Shown here: one piece after another, positions 1-5,096 of the stretch | How positions within the stretch are numbered: position 1 is the stretch's first letter | Layout of the letters: each line of letters starts with the position of its first letter | Position numbers and translations under genes: made by a program | The notes under the pieces: generated by a model | What the model was told of the DNA's origin: nothing | The model's input: only the letters and a program-made list of their open reading frames with translations | The model's database searches: none | DNA from: Verrucomicrobiia bacterium | GTDB taxonomy: Bacteria > Verrucomicrobiota > Verrucomicrobiia > Limisphaerales > DTLC01 | Length of the DNA stretch: 7,386 nt | Assembly: GCA_025061935.1 (NCBI GenBank) | Contig: JANWZY010000139.1 | Location: 290 to 7,675, forward strand | Reading direction: 5' to 3'

Positions 1-501
1 CATGGTGATTGTGACATCTTTCCATGCTGCGTGATCGTCGTAATCGTACACGTTCGGGTCAACCGCAAAAAACAGCTCGTCGCCCGGGTTGCACGACGTG
101 TAAATATTGAACGTTTCGCCGCTCCCACCCTGCGGTCCGCCCGTACCCTGCCAAAGCGGGTTCGACCAGTTTGTGGCGCCTTTGTAAATGCGATAAATCA
201 CGGAGCCATAATTAAATGCGCATGCAGTGCCGGTAATTTGAATCGTTTGGGCCGTAAAGCCGAGGACAACTCTGATTACCGCCATTTCTTCGGTGCCAGG
301 CCCAAGTCCATACGGTTCTGCCAGGATCCTGTCCGTGGTCCGCTGCACAAAAGGCAAATAATAGTGCCCGACGCGCCCTGCGGTGTACCAGTAATAGTCC
401 GCCCCCCAATCGAGATCCACGTACGTCCCAGTGGATTTGATCAATCGCTGCAGCCAGATGCCATTTTGGCCCTGCCCGGCTTGCGGGAAGTAATTCCAAA
501 G
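1..501 (-). repeat. Protein repeat unit 2 of the secreted protein (cut by the window edge)
   Basis: Encodes residues 207-373. It repeats the features of unit 1: YFPQAGQGQNGIWLQ (210-224), YKGATNWSNPLWQ (312-324), PGDELFFAVDP (345-355) and a closing AAWKD (364-368). Further units could follow beyond the left edge. Confidence 0.7.
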
Positions 502-1119
502 CGCTGCGGAACCGGATGTTGGAACTAACATTTCTGCCGTGAATGAAATGTCCTGCCAGTTCGCGATGTCATTGGTGTGATCGTACAGCGGGTCCACTGC
601 GAAAAAAATTTCGGCGCCGGGTTCAAGCGCAACGGTCAGATCGAAGCTTGCGTCGTTAGTGCTTTGCCACAGTGGCGCATTCCAATTTGTGGCGCCTTTG
701 TAGATGTACCAGGCAACTGAGCCGCTCGTTTTGAATGCCGAACCCTGGATCCGAATGCGTGTGGGGCCTCCGTCATTTGAAACACGGATCACACCGTGGT
801 TCGTGCCGACACCGGGTTGAGCATACGGCAACACTGCGATCTGGCCGCTTATGCCCAGCCTTGCTATGAATGGTAATGCACAGTTCTGACCGGGACATTT
901 CCAGGCGTAGTCTGACGTGTATTGCAGGTCCGAGTACGTGTTTCCGGCGCGCCCCTGCAACCGTATGCCGTTTTCGCCCTGCGTGTTGCGTGGGAACAGG
1001 TCGTACAATCTCTGCGGTGTTGCAGTAAACACCACCGCATGGAGCACGTTTGCCACACTGGCGACGATTAGCCCGCATGCAAGAAGCTTCAGCGAGCGGG
1101 TCGGTTCAAGTGATTTCAT
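1..1119 (-). CDS. Secreted protein with two beta-rich repeat units (C-terminus outside the window)
   Basis: The reading frame is open for 373 codons from ATG at 1119 to the left edge, so the C-terminus is missing. The start is well supported by a strong Shine-Dalgarno GGAGG seven bases upstream. Residues 1-28 look like a Sec signal peptide: Arg8 and Lys11, then a hydrophobic run at 12-27, with possible cleavage after LHA (26-28). The mature part contains two related units, about residues 38-197 and 207-373. Each has a segment like YFPxxxQGxNGIxLQ near its beginning, then YKGATNW (140-146 and 312-318), then PGxExFFAVDP, and an Asp/His-rich loop followed by W-x-D at the end. The alternating hydrophobic pattern and the pattern 'PG-D/E-FFAVDP-D-D' recall the beta-sandwich, carbohydrate-binding-like modules found in exported PVC proteins. 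That is a resemblance from memory, not a proven homology. No catalytic motif is visible. A role in binding glycans or the cell surface is possible but unproven. Confidence 0.8.
   Translation of the reverse strand, partial: MKSLEPTRSLKLLACGLIVASVANVLHAVVFTATPQRLYDLFPRNTQGENGIRLQGRAGNTYSDLQYTSDYAWKCPGQNCALPFIARLGISGQIAVLPYAQPGVGTNHGVIRVSNDGGPTRIRIQGSAFKTSGSVAWYIYKGATNWNAPLWQSTNDASFDLTVALEPGAEIFFAVDPLYDHTNDIANWQDISFTAEMLVPTSGSAALWNYFPQAGQGQNGIWLQRLIKSTGTYVDLDWGADYYWYTAGRVGHYYLPFVQRTTDRILAEPYGLGPGTEEMAVIRVVLGFTAQTIQITGTACAFNYGSVIYRIYKGATNWSNPLWQGTGGPQGGSGETFNIYTSCNPGDELFFAVDPNVYDYDDHAAWKDVTITM
529..1008 (-). repeat. Protein repeat unit 1 of the secreted protein
   Basis: Encodes residues 38-197. 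It shares NGIRLQ (50-55), YKGATNWNAPLWQ (140-152), FFAVDP (172-177) and a closing NWQD segment with unit 2. At the DNA level the 17-base string TTTGTGGCGCCTTTGTA (plus strand, 686-702) is repeated exactly at 170-186. The distance is 516 bases, which is 172 codons in frame. Most of the rest has diverged, so the duplication is old, but the YKGATNW core has been kept. Confidence 0.7.
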
Positions 1120-1126
1120 TTAGTTG

Positions 1127-1134
1127 CCTCCTCT
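1127..1134 (-). promoter_or_regulatory. Strong Shine-Dalgarno of the secreted repeat protein
   Basis: Read on the minus strand this is AGAGGAGG, followed by CAACTAA and the ATG at 1119. It is the only textbook ribosome-binding site I see in the window. It fixes the start of the signal-peptide-bearing gene and suggests efficient translation. Confidence 0.75.
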
Positions 1135-1245
1135 ACGAACGTTGTCTTGTTGATTGTGAAGGAACCCCGGGCACGCCTCGGCACCACCGCTTTCGAGATC
1201 CCAGCCACATGCCGGTTGAACCTCGCACACGACCTGTGCGTTGTC

Positions 1246-1274
1246 AAAAAATTTCCCCCTGACCTGCGATCAGG
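1246..1274 (-). terminator. Possible weak terminator after trpS
   Basis: On the minus strand CCTGA (1274-1270) and TCAGG (1262-1258) can pair around a 7-base loop. An alternative pairing in the same place is ACCTG with CAGGT. The stem is followed by GGGAAA and a run of six T. The stem is short and the T-run is set off by several bases, so it is a weak candidate. It lies about 80 bases beyond the trpS stop. Confidence 0.25.
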
Positions 1275-1352
1275 TGCTTGTTCGAGAGCGGTAGGTGACA
1301 GCGATTTTGGGGGCTTTGCCGCCTGGGTCCAGACCCCCATGTTTTGTGCAAT

Positions 1353-2318
1353 TTACTCGATTCCGCAGGCTTTGCGTGCGCGCTGGAGCACCCCGCGCGC
1401 TACTGCCCTGGCCTTGGCCGCACCGTCACGCAACACCGCATGCACATAATCGAGGTTTTTCTGTAGCTCGGCTCTGCGCTTTCTGGCTTCGGCAAAGTAT
1501 GCCCAGTAATAATCGAACAGCGCTTCTTTGAGCTTGCCGTACCCGAGCCCGCCAGCGCGCAGCCGGTCCTCGTACTCTTTCGCGTCTTGGGGAGGCGCAA
1601 CCAGTTTTAAAAGCCGGATGACCAAGTTTTGGTCTGCATCGGGTTTCGGCACCTCCGGCGGGCGGCTGTCGGTGACGATCGACATGATTTTTTTGCGCAC
1701 CACAGCTTCATCGCCGAAAATTTCGATGGTATTACCGTAGCTTTTGCTCATCTTCTGGCCGTCTATGCCGGGAACTTCAGCCACCTCCTCGCGGATAAGT
1801 GGTTCAGGCAATACAAAAGTTTCGCCATAAATCCGGTTCCATTTCTCGGCTATGTCACGGGTCATCTCCAGGTGTTGTTTCTGGTCCTGACCGACCGGCA
1901 CTATGTTCGAGTCGTAAATCAGTATGTCGGCAGCCATCAGAACCGGGTAGGCAAACAAGCCGTGGTTGGGGGAAATGCCCTTGGCGATCTTGTCCTTATA
2001 GCTGTGACCGCGCTCGAGCAACCCCATCGGAGTCACAGTTGAAAGCAGCCATGTCAACTCTGTTACTTCTGGCACGTCGGATTGCTTGAAAAACACAGCT
2101 TTGGATGGGTCAAGCCCGCAAGCGAGGAAATCGAGCGCGACTTCGATCGTGTTCCTCCGGCGCTCATCCGCATTGAACAGCGATGTCATCGAGTGCAGGT
2201 CAGCAATGAAGTAAAACGCCTCGCCTTTGTCCTGCAGCTCGATCGCAGGCTTCATCATGCCGAAGTAATTGCCGAGGTGCAGCGCACCCGACGGTTGTAT
2301 GCCGGACAAGATTCTCAT
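1353..2318 (-). CDS. trpS: Tryptophan--tRNA ligase (TrpRS)
   Basis: A 321-residue class I aminoacyl-tRNA synthetase that activates tryptophan with ATP and loads it on tRNA(Trp) in the cytoplasm. The order of motifs is complete. QPSGALHLGNYFG at 8-20 holds the HIGH-type signature. ADILIYDSNIVPVGQDQKQH (130-149) belongs to the tryptophan-binding and dimer region. KMSKS at 189-193 is the second ATP signature. Length and the start MRILSGIQPSG fit the bacterial family, whose members begin only a few residues before the HIGH region. No good Shine-Dalgarno precedes the ATG; the bases just upstream are GCGCCCGGC. A promoter-like pair close to the start may explain this (see the entry at 2329-2356). 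The gene is divergent from birA and appears to be transcribed alone. The C-terminal tail rich in Arg, Lys and Ala (about 278-318) is typical of the tRNA-contacting end. Confidence 0.97.
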   Translation of the reverse strand: MRILSGIQPSGALHLGNYFGMMKPAIELQDKGEAFYFIADLHSMTSLFNADERRRNTIEVALDFLACGLDPSKAVFFKQSDVPEVTELTWLLSTVTPMGLLERGHSYKDKIAKGISPNHGLFAYPVLMAADILIYDSNIVPVGQDQKQHLEMTRDIAEKWNRIYGETFVLPEPLIREEVAEVPGIDGQKMSKSYGNTIEIFGDEAVVRKKIMSIVTDSRPPEVPKPDADQNLVIRLLKLVAPPQDAKEYEDRLRAGGLGYGKLKEALFDYYWAYFAEARKRRAELQKNLDYVHAVLRDGAAKARAVARGVLQRARKACGIE

Positions 2319-2328
2319 GCCGGGCGCA

Positions 2329-2356
2329 AGATTAGTAATTGGCGCGCGCGAGGCAA
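2329..2356 (-). promoter_or_regulatory. Candidate trpS promoter very close to the start codon
   Basis: On the minus strand TTGCCT (2356-2351, four of six consensus -35 positions) is followed by a 16-base spacer and TAATCT (2334-2329, three of six -10 positions), then ten bases and the ATG. If real, transcription would begin only a few bases before the start codon, giving a near-leaderless mRNA. This agrees with the lack of a Shine-Dalgarno. The boxes are weak, so this is an inference. Confidence 0.35.
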
Positions 2357-2412
2357 GTCGGAGCTTTCATGCGGCCGGTGCAGCTCGGGCCGAAGCGGAT
2401 GCACGTTGAATG

Positions 2413-2441
2413 TTGCTTGCTAACCCGGGTGCAGTTAATTG
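2413..2441 (+). promoter_or_regulatory. Candidate birA operon promoter
   Basis: TTGCTT (2413-2418), a 17-base spacer and TAATTG (2436-2441) lie ten bases before GTG 2452. The -10 match is poor, but the spacing parallels the trpS candidate on the other strand. If used, it excludes the upstream ATG at 2410 and makes GTG 2452 the start of a near-leaderless message. Confidence 0.25.
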
Positions 2442-2451
2442 TTTGGGCGGT

Positions 2452-3432
2452 GTGAATACCGACGCGCAAATCTTGTCGGCACTGCGCGCAGCCGGCGCCG
2501 GTGGCGTGTCCGGCGTCGAGCTTGCCCAACGGCTTGGCATCAGCCGCGCGGCCGTCTGGGCGCGGATCGAAGAATTGCGCCGGCTCGGCTACGAGATCGA
2601 AGCCAGTCCGGTACACGGTTACAGGCTGGTGCGCGCGCCCGACCTGTTGCATGCCGATGACCTGCTTGCGCGGCTCGGCAAAACGCGGGTTATCGGCCGC
2701 GATATCCGCGTGTTCGAGCAAACGACCTCGACCAGCGACGTAGTGGAAAAACTCGCGCGCGACGGTGTGCCCGAGGGCGTGGTCGTGTTCGCCGAGGCGC
2801 AGACGCACGGGCGCGGCAGGCTCGGCCGCGAATGGTTTTCACCCCCGCGCAAAGGCCTATGGTTCTCGGTGCTGCTGCGGCCGCCGCTGCGCCCGCAGCA
2901 AGCCACGCAGTTAACCATTGCAGCAGCCACTGCGCTCGTGCGCGCGATCAAGCTACAGACGGGGCTTACGCCGGAAATCAAGTGGCCCAACGATATCCTG
3001 CTTGGGGGCAAAAAGCTCGCCGGCGTACTTACAGAATTGAGTGCTGAGCTTGATCGAACCAAATACGTGATCCTGGGCGTCGGGATTGATGTGAATGTGG
3101 GCGCCAAAGAATTCCCTGCCGAGCTTCGCCGCATTGCAACGTCGTTAAGGATTGAAACCGGCCAAGTGATAGACCGACCAGAACTGGCTGTGCGTGTGTT
3201 GCGCGAGTTCGATGCCGATTACACCAAGGTTTGCTCCGGCGACTTCGCCGCCGTCGCCGAAGAATGGGAACGGCGCTGCACCACACTCGGCCGGCATGTG
3301 GCGATTCGGATCGGCACACGACTCGTGCGCGGTCGCGCCGAGTCGCTTGCACCAGATGGCGCATTGTTACTGCGCACACAACACGGGCATATCGAGCGCA
3401 TTGTTGGTGGAGACGTAACAATCGAAGGGTAA
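2452..3432 (+). CDS. birA: Bifunctional biotin--[acetyl-CoA-carboxylase] ligase / biotin operon repressor-type protein
   Basis: Activates biotin to biotinyl-AMP and transfers it to the lysine of biotin carrier proteins such as the acetyl-CoA carboxylase subunit. With GTG 2452 the protein has 326 residues, close to E. coli BirA (321). Residues about 4-58 form a winged-helix DNA-binding domain with the helix GISRAAVWARIEEL (29-42) and the wing ending in GYRL. The catalytic domain carries TTSTSD (91-96), the biotin/ATP loop GRGRLGREW (120-128) and KWPNDI (177-182). The C-terminal 40 or so residues form the small SH3-like domain. ATG at 2410 in the same frame would add 14 residues (MLLANPGAVNCLGG) without family support, and neither start has a good Shine-Dalgarno, so the start is uncertain. 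The HTH suggests it may also repress biotin genes, but I see no clear operator here. It opens a run with coaX 32 bases downstream. Confidence 0.93.
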   Translation: MNTDAQILSALRAAGAGGVSGVELAQRLGISRAAVWARIEELRRLGYEIEASPVHGYRLVRAPDLLHADDLLARLGKTRVIGRDIRVFEQTTSTSDVVEKLARDGVPEGVVVFAEAQTHGRGRLGREWFSPPRKGLWFSVLLRPPLRPQQATQLTIAAATALVRAIKLQTGLTPEIKWPNDILLGGKKLAGVLTELSAELDRTKYVILGVGIDVNVGAKEFPAELRRIATSLRIETGQVIDRPELAVRVLREFDADYTKVCSGDFAAVAEEWERRCTTLGRHVAIRIGTRLVRGRAESLAPDGALLLRTQHGHIERIVGGDVTIEG

Positions 3433-3464
3433 ACACCCCGGAGCACCAACCAGCACCGAAACAA

Positions 3465-4223
3465 ATGGTCTTGCTTATAGACATTGGCAACACAAATACC
3501 CACATCGGACTTGGCGACGCGGCGCGTGTACAGCGACGCACTGAATTCCCGACCGCCGTGTGGTCGGGTGCAAGGGCCGAGTCGTACCTGAAAAGGTTTG
3601 TCAAGGATGCGCAGCTCGATGGCGCCGCGGTGTGCAGTGTAGTTCCGCAGGCTACCGTGCTTGCACGGCGCATATTGCGTCGGTTGCGAATCCTGCCGGT
3701 ATTCGAGTTAACTGCGCGAACTGTGCGGACCATCGGAATCGAGTACCCGAAGCCGAGCACAATCGGCCCGGACAGGCTCGCCAATGCAGCCGCTGCGCGG
3801 CACAGGTTCGGCGCGCCTGTGGTTGCCATTGATTTCGGTACAGCAGTCACAATTGACGTGGTTGACCAGCAAGGGAACTTCGTTGGAGGCATCATTGCGC
3901 CCGGACTCGATGCGCTGCTGTGTGCCATGCACGAACGCACCGCGCTGCTGCCACGCGTCCAGTTCCGGAAAGTCAGCCGCGCAATCGGGCGCAGCACCAA
4001 AGAAGCAATGCTGCTCGGCGCGCAGTACGCGCTCACAGGGCTAGTCCACGAAGCGTTGGTTGCTATCAAACGCGAACTCGGTACCGAACAGTTGCAGGTC
4101 GTTGCCACGGGCGGTTGCGCCCGCCTCCTTTGCCATAATTTGCGCGAACTAACTGCACTGGTTCCGGATTTGACGCTGGAAGGGTTGCGCCTGCAGTGGT
4201 TCGCGAACCTGCTTGAAACATGA
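3465..4223 (+). CDS. coaX: Type III pantothenate kinase
   Basis: Phosphorylates pantothenate to 4'-phosphopantothenate with ATP, the first step of coenzyme A synthesis. The protein has 252 residues, the usual size for CoaX. Its ASKHA-fold motifs are in order: DIGNTNTHIG at 6-15 (phosphate binding), GPDRLANAAAA at 101-111 with Asp103 as the expected catalytic base, DFGTAVTID at 123-131, GGIIAPG shortly after, and a C-terminal ATGGCA for the nucleotide. The ATG at 3465 is chosen because the family begins only a few residues before the DxGN motif. The frame is open further upstream inside birA, but that extension has an arginine-rich, non-family sequence. No good Shine-Dalgarno is present; a GGAG at 3440-3443 is too far. 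It lies 32 bases after birA and 27 bases before trpA, so it is probably in one transcript with both. Type III kinases are insensitive to CoA feedback in characterised members. Confidence 0.95.
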   Translation: MVLLIDIGNTNTHIGLGDAARVQRRTEFPTAVWSGARAESYLKRFVKDAQLDGAAVCSVVPQATVLARRILRRLRILPVFELTARTVRTIGIEYPKPSTIGPDRLANAAAARHRFGAPVVAIDFGTAVTIDVVDQQGNFVGGIIAPGLDALLCAMHERTALLPRVQFRKVSRAIGRSTKEAMLLGAQYALTGLVHEALVAIKRELGTEQLQVVATGGCARLLCHNLRELTALVPDLTLEGLRLQWFANLLET

Positions 4224-4250
4224 AGTTTGAAGCGCGACACTGGCGCGGAA

Positions 4251-5096
4251 ATGAACCGTATCGTTGAACGGTTCGCCCGGCTCAAGCGGGCGGAAGAGAA
4301 AGGGTTGATCGTGTACATTGGCGCGGGCGACCCCGACCTCGAGGCCACCCGACAGCTCGCGCTTGCGTTCGACCGGATCGGCGTGGATGTGCTCGAGCTC
4401 GGCGTCCCGTTCAGTGACCCGCTCGCAGACGGGCTTGTTAACCAGCTCGCAGCGCAACGCGGCTTGGCGTCAGGCACCACCCCGGCCAAAGTCCTCGAGA
4501 CCGTGCGCCTGATCCGGCGCGACTCGCAAATCCCGATCGTGCTCTACATCTACTTCAATCTCATGCATCGGTACGGGCCGGCACGGTTCGTGGCAGATGC
4601 CGCAGCAGCCGGCGTGGACGGACTGCTCGTGCTCGATTTGCCGCCGGAGGAAGCGGGCGAGGTCGAAACCGCTATGCGCCGGGCGGACGTGTGCAACATT
4701 TACCTTGTTGCGCCCACTACACCCGAGCAGCGCATTGAGATGATTGTAAAGCGTGCCACCGGCTTCGTTTATTACATCTCGCGTGAAGGTGTCACGGGCA
4801 TGCGCGACAGCCTCCCGCCCGACCTGCCAATCATGCTAAACAAAATCCGTGCGCACACGGACCTGCCGGTGGCGGTCGGGTTCGGCATCTCGACTCCTGA
4901 ACAGGCGCGCGCGGTCGCGGCCCTGGCCGATGCTGTAGTCGTCGGCAGCGCTGTGGTGAACCAGATCGCGCGGCATGGCCGCTCGCCCGAGCTTGAGCAG
5001 CGCGTGATAGAATTTACGAAGCCGCTCGTTGAAGCGGTCAAATCTGTTAGCGTGCCGAGAACAACCTTGGCCGGAACCACACAGCAAGAGAGATGA
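4251..5096 (+). CDS. trpA: Tryptophan synthase alpha chain
   Basis: Cleaves indole-3-glycerol phosphate to indole and glyceraldehyde-3-phosphate; the indole is channelled to the beta chain TrpB to make tryptophan. With ATG 4251 the protein has 281 residues, and the catalytic Glu49 and Asp60 fall exactly at the E. coli positions inside ELGVPFSDPLADG (49-61), which supports this start. A TTG at 4227 would add eight residues. The TIM-barrel pattern continues through GVDGLLVLDLPPEE, a YYISREGVTG segment and the phosphate-binding GFGIS and VVGSAVV segments near the C-terminus. The residue after LADG is Leu, where many TrpA proteins have Pro. YIYFNLMHRYG replaces the more usual YYN-type segment. 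These look like lineage variants, since all catalytic residues are intact. The C-terminal tail of about 15 residues (ending TTQQER) exceeds the usual length. Its partner trpB is not in the window. The stop overlaps the next start as ATGA. Confidence 0.96.
   Translation: MNRIVERFARLKRAEEKGLIVYIGAGDPDLEATRQLALAFDRIGVDVLELGVPFSDPLADGLVNQLAAQRGLASGTTPAKVLETVRLIRRDSQIPIVLYIYFNLMHRYGPARFVADAAAAGVDGLLVLDLPPEEAGEVETAMRRADVCNIYLVAPTTPEQRIEMIVKRATGFVYYISREGVTGMRDSLPPDLPIMLNKIRAHTDLPVAVGFGISTPEQARAVAALADAVVVGSAVVNQIARHGRSPELEQRVIEFTKPLVEAVKSVSVPRTTLAGTTQQER

Larger units (their letters stand above)
1120..1352. other. Intergenic spacer between trpS and the secreted-protein gene
   Basis: No convincing gene lies here. 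On the minus strand it must contain the end of the trpS transcript and probably the promoter of the secreted-protein gene. A TTGACA hexamer sits at 1247-1242 (minus), about 120 bases before the start codon. The sequence 17 bases on, GAGGTT, is a poor -10 box, so I do not call a promoter. A GC-rich inverted repeat, GGGGG at 1309-1313 with CCCCC at 1334-1338, lies just after the trpS stop but has no T-run. Confidence 0.5.

Noticed and set aside
31..528. Plus-strand open frame opposite the secreted protein
   Set aside because: It lies antisense to a frame with a signal peptide, strong Shine-Dalgarno and internal protein repeats; its own translation has no recognisable domain.
1060..1119. Lipobox (LLAC, residues 12-15) in the secreted repeat protein
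   Set aside because: The Cys sits at the beginning of the hydrophobic stretch instead of its end, so a lipoprotein signal is unlikely; a normal Sec signal fits better.
2319..2451. Biotin operator or trp attenuator between trpS and birA
   Set aside because: I looked for a long inverted repeat of the BirA type and for a tryptophan-rich leader peptide, and found neither.
3231..3464. N-terminal extension of coaX into birA
   Set aside because: The frame is open, but the extra 78 residues are arginine-rich and overlap birA coding sequence; CoaX proteins begin just before the DxGN motif.
3029..4489. Long minus-strand open frame of 486 codons across birA, coaX and trpA
   Set aside because: The opposite strand carries three unmistakable conserved genes. 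The product is rich in Ser, Arg, Ala and Pro with no domain, as expected for the shadow of GC-rich coding DNA.
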